A stretch of DNA of 64,000 nt from Eutreptiella sp. 'Long Island Sound 2002' (lineage: Eukaryota; Euglenozoa; Euglenophyceae; Eutreptiales; Eutreptiaceae), in the NCBI GenBank assembly GCA_964036045.1, contig OZ038379.1, forward strand, positions 83,266,482 through 83,330,481, in the 5' to 3' direction. Each line of letters starts with the position of its first letter. Position 1 is the first letter of the stretch. This document shows, one piece after another, positions 22,407 through 33,334 of this stretch. A program made the position numbers and the translations under genes. The notes under the pieces are model-generated. The model was given only the letters and a program-made list of their open reading frames with translations. It ran no database searches and had not been told where the DNA came from.

Positions 22407-24760
22407 TAAAGAAGGTCCCTACCAGGACCGGCCCCCGCTGTGCCCCTTCCGCCTGTAACCCCTGCTGATTTACTCCGGATCAACGATTGCATTCCTCAAT
22501 TTCCAGGGTCCAAATCCAAAAATATAGAAATAAAATCCTCCTTCAACCCTGAAACAGCAACCAGATCCCACAAGTACAGCAATAACCCATTTCACAATCC
22601 AAATCAGGCTGCGGGCTTTCGTTCAGCACATCGATGGTCTCACGATGGCGGGCATGTACAAGAATTGCACCAAGGAAGAAAGCCCTGAAATTGGCATATG
22701 AACACAAATAAAGCAAAGTTGGGGAAAGAGGTAAACATACACATTCACAGCCATAAACCCCTCATTCCCTGGACTCAAGACCTTCCCTTGACTCACCAAC
22801 ATATTGCCCTGAACCAGGTCAAATGAGATGGCTGAATGCCACGTGTCACAAGTCACTACACAAACCCCAAAAATGTGTTCACTCCCAAGCCTATAAATCC
22901 TAGCCCAATAGGGGAGGTGGCGTGTCATGGCCTAGAGTGGCGCTCAGGACCATGCCCTACCCTGACATAATCTTGGTTGGACTTGGAGTCGAATGGGCTT
23001 GGAGAACTGCCCCATGAAGATGACCTCACAACATGGCAAAATCAGGCAAATCACACCATTATGCCCAAAAATCAATTATATACTCAAAAATGCATATGGC
23101 AAATGTTCATATGCTCCATGCATGTGTCAAACCGGAAAGTAATATACAAGGGTGATATAGACCAAAGGTCCATGCCCAAGAATATCCCATCATTGGCTCC
23201 GAAACTCCTCCGGTTATGTACATGGCATGCTTCACAAGTCAGCTCATGAGTTTGAGACCTAATTTTGTGAGGCCTCGTGCACCAAGCCAAAGTGACCACG
23301 TGATCCGGCATATGGTGAGGTACAACACCGAAGCATATGCCAACATATAAGCAACATACCGTAGTTCACGGATCTCTAGGCACTTTGCTGTTAGCCGACC
23401 AGTTGAGCACATAGAACACAAAAATGAGCATAAAATGAGGTCAAAAACATGAAAATATGTCCAAATACCAAGTTGTCACGATACTATATCTCTATGCTCA
23501 CCCATGGTATCCGCTCATGGTTCAATACACAAATGATTGGAACCATTTGCGAACAATTCCCCCACTTGGATCCCCAATCGGGCGCATGGAGATACCTTCG
23601 CCACTAATATCTACATGCCCCATGAAAATGGGAGTGCACCCATGGATCTCTTTGTCAAACATACCATGAGCAAAACATACGCGGTAGACTTGGTCTAGCG
23701 CTTTGAATTCCACAATCGGGACATGGGCAAAGCCCTTGTCACGTATGGCTCCCCTTCTCTTCGGCCACACGAAGATATATAACATGGGCGTGAGCATATC
23801 AAACATATACCATGCATACAACACATACCCTCAAAATATGGCTCCCACCATGATATGCCATGTCCCTCCATTGACATAACTTCACGTTAAAAATACGTAG
23901 GAACCCAAGGAAAGTTGCTATGCAACCCCAACACTCATGCGGCACACTCGAAAGTCGCATTAAAATATTCGGTTGCACGGTCCAAGAGTTATATATCACT
24001 TTATACCCTCTTGACCATTATCCCTTACCATATCGGGCATGTGTACACACCAAAGGCGTTTGATGCTTCCTAAATTAAGTTGAGACCAAGGCAGTTCCAA
24101 CCCAACCTTCCTTATTCTCTTTCCTCACACTCGCTCGTAGATATGTCTCTTCAAAGTGGTCCCACGATTCGCTTTTGTTTCCCTTATATCTCCAAGTCAA
24201 ATGGGTGGCAAGTATAAGGGAAACCTGATTCGGGCATAGGGAAAAGCGTATGACCATTCGAAGAAGTCCAAATCAAGTGCGGCGATGTCGAAGTCGAAAA
24301 TCCGATTTCGACATCGCGAAAAATTCTGATTAAAATTTCGAGTGCTTATTTAGAGAATTGCGGAAGCAACGAACCCTTCGCCGATGAAATCTGACCCTTC
24401 AACGGAGTATCCGCCAAAATATCTGGAAATAACAGTTAACCAATCGGTTAACGCAAAATCGCGAGCCAACTGACAGTCGCCGATACATTGACTATCAGAA
24501 CGAAAGGCTGAAAAATTACGGAAACATTATGATAATAAAACCCTGTTGATTCCTGATATTCCGATATATAAATCTCCGCTGGCGGTGCCTCGTTTCTGAA
24601 TATGGCCGCTCATAGCCGGAATGGCCAAACCTATCACACTATCACATCGGGTTAGTTCAGGTGGATGGGAGAGTATGATATCAGCCAATGGCGGCTTGCC
24701 GGCACATAGATACACACCCCAAGTGACCCCAAGATGGCCACGGGGGTCCGAACCGGCTTC
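22407..24760 (-). repeat. Element 2 3' LTR (2354 bp)
   Basis: Runs from TAAAGAAGG to CCGGCTTC on the plus strand; same length as the other LTR at 33249-35602 and very close in sequence. Short conserved frames in it (60-100 codons) have no recognisable product. Confidence 0.93.
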
Positions 24761-24775
24761 ACCCCCCTTCTCAGA
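24761..24775 (-). promoter_or_regulatory. Element 2 polypurine tract
   Basis: Minus-strand TCTGAGAAGGGGGGT directly precedes the 3' LTR, as in element 1. Between it and the pol stop at 25121 lie about 345 bp of non-coding internal DNA. Confidence 0.75.
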
Positions 24776-25120
24776 GCGTTGTATCCGCTCGGAAACCAAT
24801 GAAGAGAGGACGGGAGGACCCCAATGGGCTCCAACCCCCCCCTCCATGTCCCAAGGACACATGGAGGCCCCACACACGTCGTAGGCGTCCCACATGCCCC
24901 AAGGGAGGGATGAGGACACTGATAATCAGCGCCCTACGCCATATCCGGTCTCCTCTTGATCTACAACATGGACCAAGGGGATCAAAGATAGAAAAACGTC
25001 GTCGGTCGACCTAAATAAGTATACCACAATGCAATATATATGTGGAGATCGAGTGAAGGGGGTATATGGCCAATCAAGGCCGAAAAATCCCCGGATGAAC
25101 GCCCTCACTTGTCTCCCCAT

Positions 25121-28100
25121 TCACAGAAACAAACAAAATACCAAGGGGGGATCCATTACGGTGCTACAGCAGCGACCAAATGGACCAACACGTCCTTGAC
25201 ATCCAATAAAAATCCTCTTTTTCTTTAGGTAGTCCATCCAGACCGTGGTGTACCTCGGCACAAAACTGCTCGGAGGCTCCCACGAGTCCCTGGATGCGGC
25301 GAAACCCTTCCAACGGACTTTATAAAGCCTACCCCCAGGCGTCCCCGGGTCCGGCTTGTCCGCCAGGATCTTCTCGGCGGTGAAGTCGTCGTCCTCACCC
25401 TCGTCGTCCGAGTCCACATCGCCGGCCGTGAACTCGAAGGTGACGGGACGTCCGCTGGGGTCTGGTGCTCGGGGACGAAGCTGGGTATGGTCGCGGTCCA
25501 GGATCTTGTTATCCCCCACACGAACCGCATACACGTCCTGCCCGACCTTCCGCACGATGACCCCCGGCACATACCAAGATGCCTGCCGATGCCTGGACAG
25601 GACATCCTTGTGGTGCCGCTCCACCCACACGGTGTCTTGGAGAGCATACTTCTGGACTTTTCCCTGCTTGAAGTACTTGGCCCTCTTGTCATGCTCGTCC
25701 TGTAATGCCTTGCACACCTTGGCCGCCGTGTCGTCCGCCTCAGCCATCATGGCATTCGCATCCCGAGCCACTTTGCCATGGTTCATCCACGGGAGAGTGC
25801 GCGACACTCGATCCCGTAGGAACAGGATGCGATGGGGCGACAGTCCAGTGGGTCCCGGAAGGTCGTGATACGCCTGGAGCACTCTCCACAGCGAGTTATA
25901 CCAGTTCCGGCCCGGTTCGTCAATGTGCAGCTGGCGGAACTTCTCGAACATCTGCCGCCCGGCCACCTCAGCACGGCCATTCGACCGGCTGTGGTAAGCC
26001 ACGGTCTTGGCGTGCCGAATCCCCATGTGCTTACACATCGTCTTGAACCACGTCCCCACGAATTGACTGCCCCGATCGCTGCAGATGACAGCTGGGACAT
26101 CGAAAATCGTCAGCCAATGCCTGATCATGGCATTAGCGACGGTCTTGGCCTGCAGACCCACTCCATGCTTGTCCTTCTTGTCCTTCTTCTTGGACTTCTT
26201 GCCAGGGACCGCCACGATATACCCACTGTGCCTATCCACCGCCAGGATGACACAGTCGTAGGTCTCTCCTTCCACGGTGACCTCAGGCATGGCGAATACA
26301 TCCATGGCCACGGACCGCATAGGGGCCTCCGGTATAGCCGTATACACCGGGTTGCCCGCTGTGGAGTGGTTGGGGCTCTTCGTGGCCCGACACACGGCAC
26401 AGTCGCTGCAGTACCTATCCAGGATGGCATAGTACCCCGGAGGGAACTTGAAACGCCACTCCAGGTCCTGCTGCATCTTGTCTCGGCCAGGGTGCATGAG
26501 CTGGGCGTTGTGCCAATGGTCAATGAGCTCCTCCACTCGGTTCTCGGGCACCAGCAGCTTGTCTTTGAGGAACAACTTGTCGCCATCCTCGGTCAAGCCC
26601 TCGGGCCATTCGTCGTCCGACGGGGCGCTCACGGCATTCCAGTACTTGCTCCAGTGCTCGGATGCCGCGTAGTCATCCGACCAGTCCTCTGTGAGCACCG
26701 ACCTGACTAGCTCTACAGGGGCCACCATCCATTGCTCGAGGGTTTCCTCTCGAATAGCTTGGACGCGGGCACCCCGGAACTTGGCCAGGTCCGTACGATT
26801 TGCCATCACCACAAAGCACTTGACCCCCTCTTGCTCCATGACCTTCTCCATCTCGATGATGCGCTTGGCCTCCTCGGTCTCCTCGGCGTCGCCATGGCTG
26901 GATATGTCCATCCACGCCTTGCCCGCAGGGTAGGCCCAGCGACTGAGGCAATCTGCCACAGTGTTGTCCTTCCCCGGGACGTACACGACGCTGAGGTCGA
27001 ACTTGGCGAACGTCTCGTGCCATCGGGCCCTCCTAGCCGCTGGTCCTGAGGGGGTGTCGACATGCTCCTTGTGCCAGCTCTGTAGGGACTGGTGGTCCGT
27101 GCAAACCACCACCGGCTGCAGTCCGATGTGGCCAGACCACTTCCTGAGCGCACATACAATGGCGTATGTCTCCTTCTCCCTCGCGGTCCATGTTCGGCGT
27201 TGGCCCTCAGCCAGGATCCTGCTCCAAAACGCCACGGGAACATGAGTCCCGTCGTCCCGGACTTGCTCGAGGACTGCCCCCACGGCATAGTCCGAGGCGT
27301 CTGTCCGTAGCACGAATCCCTTGTCCGGGTCCACCAGGAACAGCCCCAACTGCCCCAGACGTCGCTCCTTCAGGCTGTTGAACGCATCTTCAGCCTCAGG
27401 GGTCCAGGCAAGCTTCTTCTTGCTCCCCTTCCGGCCATCGAACTTCCCCACCTGCAGCATCTTGTGCAGCGGCCCCGAGAGTTCTGCATACATCCGGACG
27501 TAGCCCGAAGAGTAATTGCAGAACCCCATGAAGGACCGGAGTTCGCTGATGGTCTGGGGCTTCTCCCAGTGGTGCAGGGACGCCAGCTTCCCAGGCATGG
27601 GACGGCGTTGCCCGTGACCAACCACGTGACCCGCGAACTCCACTTCCTTCACGAAGAGTGAGGCTTTGGTGGGCTTGCACACCATGTTGTGCTTGTCCAA
27701 CTCGCTGAGCACTCGGCGCAGATCCTTCTCATGCGCGTCGATGAGCTCGTCCTCAGTCATGTTCTCCGTGCCGGACCCGATGATGATGTCATCCACGAAG
27801 GGATCGGCACAGTCCCGGACAGGACCGAGTAGGTCCTCCATCATGCGCTGGAAAGCGGCGTTGCCATTCTTGGCACCCATAGGCACCACTTTCCACTGCA
27901 TGGGCCCCAGCGGCGTCGACATCGCTGTGCAGGGCCTGGAGTCCGGGTGTAGCGGCATCTGGTGGTAACCGTGTTTCAGGTCCAACACCGTGAAAATCCG
28001 CTTTTTCTGTTGCTTTTGGAGGATGGAGTCGATCAGGGGAAGCGAGTACGAGTCGTGCTCGGTCTGCTCGTTCAAACCTCTGTAATCAACCACCAACCTC

Positions 28101-30223
28101 CACTCGCCCTTCTCCTTCTTGGGTACGATGAAGGCTGGGCTGGCCCACTCACTGTCGGAGGGTTCGATCCATCCCCGCTCAATGAACTCGGCCAACAGCT
28201 TCTTCATGGCCTCGGCCCGATCGCCCTGAAGCTGGTACTCCCGATGACGATAGATCTTCGGGTTCGGCTTCAGCTTGATCTTGGCTGTACCAAACCTCCC
28301 ACGATCTGGAGGGTTCTTGTTGGCGACGCCACTGAATAGCCGCGGATAGGCATGGATCAGCCTCTCCTTCAGCTCGGCGACCTTCGGGTTCTCCTGGGCG
28401 TCTTCAGCCGCTTGCTTCGGTATAGACACAACCGACCGCACTGCGGTATAGGCCTCTTCTGGGTCCGAGTCCGACTTCTCCTCGTCCGATATGCCGTCTT
28501 CATCGTCGTGGGTCGCGATTCCCACCGATAGTCTTCGAAAATTTGCGGCCTCGGGCTGGTGCTCGTCGCTACTGGTTCCCACTCTCGGAAAAACCCACGT
28601 TGGTGGGTCCGACCCAACCGGACCATCGTATTGGTCCGCGATGTGATCCATGACCCTCGCCACGAACTCATCCTTCTCGTACTTGCCGGTGACCAACATC
28701 TTGTCATCCCACCAATGCGGAGATGTGACCATGGCCCGCCTCTTCTTGGCTGCCACACGGTCGTGCATCCCCATCCGCATGTAGTTGACGACGTCGTCGA
28801 TCTCGGCGTGGGACAGGACGTCAATGCCATCAATTGGCTGATCTGTCCCCTCCTTGGGCTCAAACATGACCTTCATGGGCACCGCCTCCACCCTACGGAT
28901 GAATGCTTCATCACCCGTGGGCTGGGCTTGCGCCCCATCCACCAGGAAAGCCTTGGTACCCCACGCTTGACCCGGGGAGGGCATTGATACACCCTTGGCG
29001 TCGATGAACAGCTCCTCCTCTGGCCCGAATGACATCTCGTTCAGGGTGATGGAGTCCAGCGTCGACTTGAGACCGTCCAGCGGACATGGGGTGGATCCTA
29101 TGCCGGTTACGACCAGGATCACCTTCGCCCTATCCGCGATGATGTTCTCCACCGTACGTCTGGTGTTTTCCAGGGAGCCATGCCAATACATGGGTCCCCA
29201 CTCCTTCAAACCCCAATGCCTGTGCCAGGCTGAGTCTCCTCGATGCCAATGTCTCCGACACTTCCGCAGAAGTGGGGCATCCCGGGAAGCAAAGACGTCC
29301 GTCTCGGGCGCTTCGGCTCCCAGCGTCTGGATCATCCTGGTATACACCTGCGGCGCCATTCCATACTCCGTGAGCTGAACTCCACGGTCTCCTCTGGACT
29401 TGGCACCCACAGCTTGCACCGCTTGGACGATCCGATCCTCTTCCTCAGCATTCCATTGGGATGATCCGCATGCATAGTCCGTGGATAGCCATGTTAGGCA
29501 CTCATCATCCTCCCGGACCAGCGTTGCACGATGGGGAAGGGCTCCAATGGCGTTTGCCACCATGAAGTCATACCCCATGATCATGTCCCAATCGGTAATG
29601 TCGGCCACGTAGAAGTTCCCGGATAGAGTGCTTCTCTTCGCCTGATCAGGGCGGTTCAAGCGCTCATGCTCCCAGAATTCCATACTGATAGTGGCCTCAT
29701 GGGTGCCACCACCCATGATCTCTCCGTTGGCGACCTTCAGGCGGACCGGTCTCCGGCTGGGCTGCAGGAATTCCTCCTTGAACAACCCTCTCCGGACCAG
29801 GCTCACCCCAGCACCCGTATCCACTAACACATCCACCACCTTCTCCTCTCGTCCGCACCGTAGTCGCACTTTCAAGTGCAACTGCCGCTCGTCGCCATGA
29901 GGTGTATGGACGACTCTCACGGCATGCAACTCTAGCACGTCCGGGTGCATCAGGACTTCAAGGGTATGGTCGCGGATGGTGTAGATCTTGGGTTGGTCCT
30001 GCCCGTCCACGGGGCTCTCCGTGGTCGCTCCATCCTTCTTGCCATGTCCCGTACCCACATGTACTTCCCTTGGCAGGGCGCTCCAGGGGTTTGGAGTGGC
30101 GAAACTCAGTGGTTTTGGCTCTTCCGGAGCGTTCTTCGGCACCCGATGTGCCTTTGCTTTCTCAGGGATTCCACTGATTTTCGGAGGAGAGACCTCCGAG
30201 GTCCCACTCCCGTGGGGGCTCCT
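25121..30223 (-). CDS. pol: Element 2 Pol polyprotein (protease, Dam-like domain, RT, RNase H, integrase, chromodomain)
   Basis: Continuous frame of 1,673 codons from a GTG at 30142, and open a further 27 codons up to the gag TAG in the same frame; there is no ATG near the start, so it is probably made as a Gag-Pol readthrough product. Counting from 30142: aspartic protease DTG at 108-110; a Dam-methylase-like segment with TDVFASRDAP at 281-290; RT about 590-800 with VVDYRGLN (684-691), DLKHGYHQ and the catalytic FVDD at 782-785; RNase H with D948, E989 or E991 and D1016; an integrase zinc motif with His near 1209-1217 and Cys at 1245-1251; integrase triad D1281, D1356, E1392; and a chromodomain-like segment about 1590-1640 (YKVRWKGF, SWEPPSSF). 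Downstream of the chromodomain the tail differs from element 1 by a frameshift. The chromodomain suggests targeting to modified chromatin. Confidence 0.95.
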   Translation of the reverse strand, partial: RSPHGSGTSEVSPPKISGIPEKAKAHRVPKNAPEEPKPLSFATPNPWSALPREVHVGTGHGKKDGATTESPVDGQDQPKIYTIRDHTLEVLMHPDVLELHAVRVVHTPHGDERQLHLKVRLRCGREEKVVDVLVDTGAGVSLVRRGLFKEEFLQPSRRPVRLKVANGEIMGGGTHEATISMEFWEHERLNRPDQAKRSTLSGNFYVADITDWDMIMGYDFMVANAIGALPHRATLVREDDECLTWLSTDYACGSSQWNAEEEDRIVQAVQAVGAKSRGDRGVQLTEYGMAPQVYTRMIQTLGAEAPETDVFASRDAPLLRKCRRHWHRGDSAWHRHWGLKEWGPMYWHGSLENTRRTVENIIADRAKVILVVTGIGSTPCPLDGLKSTLDSITLNEMSFGPEEELFIDAKGVSMPSPGQAWGTKAFLVDGAQAQPTGDEAFIRRVEAVPMKVMFEPKEGTDQPIDGIDVLSHAEIDDVVNYMRMGMHDRVAAKKRRAMVTSPHWWDDKMLVTGKYEKDEFVARVMDHIADQYDGPVGSDPPTWVFPRVGTSSDEHQPEAANFRRLSVGIATHDDEDGISDEEKSDSDPEEAYTAVRSVVSIPKQAAEDAQENPKVAELKERLIHAYPRLFSGVANKNPPDRGRFGTAKIKLKPNPKIYRHREYQLQGDRAEAMKKLLAEFIERGWIEPSDSEWASPAFIVPKKEKGEWRLVVDYRGLNEQTEHDSYSLPLIDSILQKQQKKRIFTVLDLKHGYHQMPLHPDSRPCTAMSTPLGPMQWKVVPMGAKNGNAAFQRMMEDLLGPVRDCADPFVDDIIIGSGTENMTEDELIDAHEKDLRRVLSELDKHNMVCKPTKASLFVKEVEFAGHVVGHGQRRPMPGKLASLHHWEKPQTISELRSFMGFCNYSSGYVRMYAELSGPLHKMLQVGKFDGRKGSKKKLAWTPEAEDAFNSLKERRLGQLGLFLVDPDKGFVLRTDASDYAVGAVLEQVRDDGTHVPVAFWSRILAEGQRRTWTAREKETYAIVCALRKWSGHIGLQPVVVCTDHQSLQSWHKEHVDTPSGPAARRARWHETFAKFDLSVVYVPGKDNTVADCLSRWAYPAGKAWMDISSHGDAEETEEAKRIIEMEKVMEQEGVKCFVVMANRTDLAKFRGARVQAIREETLEQWMVAPVELVRSVLTEDWSDDYAASEHWSKYWNAVSAPSDDEWPEGLTEDGDKLFLKDKLLVPENRVEELIDHWHNAQLMHPGRDKMQQDLEWRFKFPPGYYAILDRYCSDCAVCRATKSPNHSTAGNPVYTAIPEAPMRSVAMDVFAMPEVTVEGETYDCVILAVDRHSGYIVAVPGKKSKKKDKKDKHGVGLQAKTVANAMIRHWLTIFDVPAVICSDRGSQFVGTWFKTMCKHMGIRHAKTVAYHSRSNGRAEVAGRQMFEKFRQLHIDEPGRNWYNSLWRVLQAYHDLPGPTGLSPHRILFLRDRVSRTLPWMNHGKVARDANAMMAEADDTAAKVCKALQDEHDKRAKYFKQGKVQKYALQDTVWVERHHKDVLSRHRQASWYVPGVIVRKVGQDVYAVRVGDNKILDRDHTQLRPRAPDPSGRPVTFEFTAGDVDSDDEGEDDDFTAEKILADKPDPGTPGGRLYKVRWKGFAASRDSWEPPSSFVPRYTTVWMDYLKKKRIFIGCQGRVGPFGRCCSTVMDPPLVFCLFL

Positions 30224-30226
30224 CTA
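30224..30226 (-). promoter_or_regulatory. Leaky gag stop (TAG) and candidate readthrough signal, element 2
   Basis: The gag TAG is in frame with pol and nothing else separates them. Seven bases downstream is a 5-bp hairpin CCCAC-GGGA-GTGGG (30216-30203), next to a second candidate GACCT-CGG-AGGTC (30203-30191). The stop and hairpin sequence are unchanged in element 1 (TAG at 21573-21571). The context TAG AGG is not a classical strong readthrough hexamer, so the hairpins would have to contribute. Confidence 0.6.
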
Positions 30227-33200
30227 GACTTGGCTTCCCGCAGCCCCTTCCGGCTGCGATCCGCCAGGACCTTGTCCTCCCCGTTGCTGGGCTTTGAGTT
30301 CCTCCAACGTCCTCAACATGTCCTCAGCAACCTCCTCGATCGACCTAGCTCGTCGGTCTTGGCCGGGTCCTCCACCATAGCCTCTTCCTCCGCCTTTTCC
30401 TTGGCCTTTGCCTTGGCCTTTTCCCCCGTCTCCGCCCTTCGCCTTCCAATCGGAAATCCGCTGCTCCTTGGGCTTCTTCTCGGGGTGAGCGGCGAAGTAG
30501 GCCTTCTTGTCCGCCTCATACACCTTGCACTGACGGTGGTCGTGTGCATGGTTGTTTCCCTTGCCATAACAGACCCAGCACCCGTCGTGCTGAGACCTGT
30601 ACTCTCGGAACGAGAGCGGTGGGTTCCCGATCCTCCTTGGCTCTTTGTTCTTCTTGGGTCCCACCTGGCTCCATCTGGACCGATCCTGCCCATGGTTCCT
30701 CACGTTGTGCGCCACAAACGCGAAGAAATGGGCCTCCTCGTGATCCTCCCGGGTCCAGTGGTCTTGGCCACTTCCACTACCATCCTCCGCAGAGTTGGTC
30801 GTGTCCTCCTGGATCTCCCGCTGATGGCGGTCTTCCCGGTGGCCTCGTTGTCCATGACCATGTCGATCCTGCACGTGGGCCTCGTTCTTCGCATTGAGCT
30901 TCAACTCCACCGTGATGTACTTCACGATCTCGTCCAGGCTCATGCGGGCGAAGATGACTTGCATCCTCAGCGGCTCCCCGCGCCTCCACTCCACGTTGTT
31001 GAGGCGCGGCAACCTTTGCCCCATGGAGTCCCCGAATACCTCCACGTACACGGCGTTCTTCAGGCCCAACATCCGGTTGGGTTCGCCCAGGTTCCTCCTG
31101 AAGAACTCCATGATACCCGCGTGGGTATCCTCCGCCGCCATAATCTTCACCGCCACGCGCTTCTTCGCCCTCTTCTTCTCCTCGTCCTCCACTCTCCTCT
31201 TCCAGTTGCCGGGGAGGACGTCCTTCAGCAAGTGGCGGATCTCACTGGCCTCGTTCCAGTCTTCCACCAACTTGAGGCATCTGCGGTACTTCCGCAGATA
31301 CCGGTTCCACTCCCGGACCCGCAACTCACCGCGGTCCAGCGGCAGTGGAATGGACCACAGGTCCTCCAGCTTCTGGTTTGGAGCGTCCACCCGCTCCTCA
31401 TCCTCCAGCCACTGAAGGCAGGCCTGCTCCGTACGGATCAATCCTTCTCGAATCTGATCCCGCAGCTCCTCCTTCAGGTCCTGCGCCAGGCGGTGTGGGA
31501 ATGTCCGGCATACCCACTTATCCCGCGGCGCTCCCCGCATCTCGCCGACGACCTCCTCGGCGAAGTCCTCCCAGTCCAGGATGAAGTCATCCAGGTTGGA
31601 CGGGTTCCCGTCGTAATAGGGGATTTTGATTCCCCTGAGGTCGTCGATCCTGATGGCGTCTCCGACGTCTCCAGCCACCACTCCACCAAGACGGATACCA
31701 CCTGTGGCCGGGGGGTGTGAGTACACTCCCCGTACATCCCTCTCCTCCATGGAGTGCGGTCCAGTTGGGCCCGAACCCATGGGGTTTGGAATGCCGGAAG
31801 GATTTGCCCCATCAGCCGTCCATATCCCCGTATTGGGATCCTTCGCCCACAGGTTTCCGCTTGGATGGCCTCGACCATGTCCGTCGGCGCTTCCCATGGT
31901 TCGCCCCTGCATGGTCTGGTTCTGGATCTCGATCTTCTCTTCCGCATAGACTGCCATATTCGTCGTGAGCGGTACATCCTGGGCGGCATGGGACATCTGT
32001 ACCGTCAGGCTCCTCGGGTCCGTGGTCACGTGCCCTTCCCGCATGGACCCAGCCGGTGCCGTGTGTTCCCCGAGCATTGTGGACTCGCTGAACAGGGGAA
32101 CATACGGCAGCGCACCCGGGTCAACACGCGGAGGCGCGTAGGGTGCCTCTGCAGGACCGCCCATGGGTTTCTCCATGGCGCTCCTGAGGGTCTTAACCCG
32201 CTCCACCAGCTCTACTGCGGCCGGCTTTGCCGGGAGCTCCGGACCCGAGGCGAGGGGCTGTCGCTCCTCTAGCCTTCTCAGGCGTCCCGACATGTCCTCC
32301 ACTAAGTGGAGGAGGCTGTCCACCACTTGGTGCTGCTTGTGCAGGGCCAGCTCCAGATTCTCCCGGTACCGGGCCTGATCCGCTCGCAGCTCCTCCATGT
32401 GGTTCTCCGCGGCCGACTGGTCGTCCAGGATCCCCGCGACGTCCTCCTCTAGAGCGTCCTTGGCGTTGTCCAGGCGGTCAAGGTGATGCACGATGGTGTC
32501 CATCCCCATCTTCGGGTACTTGCCCATGAGGAAGGACACGTGCTCGCAGTGGCACGTAGCGTGCTTTCCGCCGGATTCCGCGCATCCCGCGGTTCCCGGC
32601 ACCTCGGACTCATCGCCCATGGGCGTATCGCCTATGGCGTCCGTCTCTGGTCCCGTGTGCCGGGGCACAGGTGCCGTCCGGGCCCTGGCTGGCCTCTCCA
32701 AGCCCTCGGCGTCGTGCTGCAGGGCGGGCTCAGGGGCCGTATGCGCCCTGACGATCGGCGCGGGCGTCTCCGGCTCCGAAGGTGGCTCGTAGGCTGTCCG
32801 ATAGCCCTCGGAGTGCCCCTCGGATTCCCACAGCCTGACCGGGCTGGGGTCCGTGTCCATAGCCCCGGCGTCCCTTGCCGCGGACTTGGGTGACCCGCGC
32901 TTCCGGTAGCGCCGGGCCCGTCCTCCACTGCTGCCTGAATGGCAAGCCTCATCAGAGTCCTCCGCGGCGGAGCGGAGGTTGCATGCCTTTCGGCAGCGAC
33001 GCTCACACATGGAGACCAGGTCCTCCATGTCACGTCCTCCTCTTCCCGAGTGTCGTTCTTCTCTTCGGGCTTCAACTTCCGGAGTTCGCCATGCTCTTGA
33101 ACGTCTCGGTCCTTCTATGGCTCTAATCTCCGGCGTGGTCTCCACCGAGTCCACAATACGCACCCGGGGCGTACTTGGGCAGGGCTCATAAGGGCCCAAG

Positions 33201-33334
33201 TCCCCGGGTCGGCGGTTGGTAGGGGCAGCAGGTAAGCCTCTGCTACCATAAAGAAGGTCCCTACCAGGACCGGCCCCCGCTGTGCCCCTTCCGCCTGTAA
33301 CCCCTGCTGATTTACTCCGGATCAACGATTGCAT
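30224..33334 (-). CDS. gag: Element 2 Gag polyprotein
   Basis: 1,036 codons from an ATG at 33334-33332 that lies inside the 5' LTR; the frame then reads through the primer binding site (YGSRGLP). A shorter start at an internal ATG (MEDLVSM) is possible. Residues about 1-270 are Arg/Pro/Glu-rich and low complexity. Residues about 275-356 form a heptad-rich coiled coil. Residues about 570-750 resemble a retrotransposon capsid region (DDFILDWEDF to FFRRNLGEPN). A variant zinc knuckle with C919, C922, H931, C936 (spacing 2-8-4) follows, then a Gly/Lys/Gln-rich basic tail. The frame ends at TAG 30226-30224, directly before pol in the same frame. It would form the particle and package RNA. Codon use and GC content match pol. 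Confidence 0.93.
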   Translation of the reverse strand: MQSLIRSKSAGVTGGRGTAGAGPGRDLLYGSRGLPAAPTNRRPGDLGPYEPCPSTPRVRIVDSVETTPEIRAIEGPRRSRAWRTPEVEARREERHSGRGGRDMEDLVSMCERRCRKACNLRSAAEDSDEACHSGSSGGRARRYRKRGSPKSAARDAGAMDTDPSPVRLWESEGHSEGYRTAYEPPSEPETPAPIVRAHTAPEPALQHDAEGLERPARARTAPVPRHTGPETDAIGDTPMGDESEVPGTAGCAESGGKHATCHCEHVSFLMGKYPKMGMDTIVHHLDRLDNAKDALEEDVAGILDDQSAAENHMEELRADQARYRENLELALHKQHQVVDSLLHLVEDMSGRLRRLEERQPLASGPELPAKPAAVELVERVKTLRSAMEKPMGGPAEAPYAPPRVDPGALPYVPLFSESTMLGEHTAPAGSMREGHVTTDPRSLTVQMSHAAQDVPLTTNMAVYAEEKIEIQNQTMQGRTMGSADGHGRGHPSGNLWAKDPNTGIWTADGANPSGIPNPMGSGPTGPHSMEERDVRGVYSHPPATGGIRLGGVVAGDVGDAIRIDDLRGIKIPYYDGNPSNLDDFILDWEDFAEEVVGEMRGAPRDKWVCRTFPHRLAQDLKEELRDQIREGLIRTEQACLQWLEDEERVDAPNQKLEDLWSIPLPLDRGELRVREWNRYLRKYRRCLKLVEDWNEASEIRHLLKDVLPGNWKRRVEDEEKKRAKKRVAVKIMAAEDTHAGIMEFFRRNLGEPNRMLGLKNAVYVEVFGDSMGQRLPRLNNVEWRRGEPLRMQVIFARMSLDEIVKYITVELKLNAKNEAHVQDRHGHGQRGHREDRHQREIQEDTTNSAEDGSGSGQDHWTREDHEEAHFFAFVAHNVRNHGQDRSRWSQVGPKKNKEPRRIGNPPLSFREYRSQHDGCWVCYGKGNNHAHDHRQCKVYEADKKAYFAAHPEKKPKEQRISDWKAKGGDGGKGQGKGQGKGGGRGYGGGPGQDRRARSIEEVAEDMLRTLEELKAQQRGGQGPGGSQPEGAAGSQV
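33236..33248 (-). promoter_or_regulatory. Element 2 primer binding site (initiator Met tRNA type)
   Basis: Immediately after the 5' LTR the minus strand reads TGGTAGCAGAGGC, matching the complement of the 3' end of eukaryotic initiator Met tRNA (TGGTAGCAGAGG) over 12 bases. It lies within the gag open frame. Confidence 0.88.

Noticed and set aside
29945-31720. 591-codon plus-strand frame
   Set aside because: It is antisense to element 2 gag/pol, and the sense strand carries the clear domains. Its openness follows from codon bias in GC-rich coding DNA.
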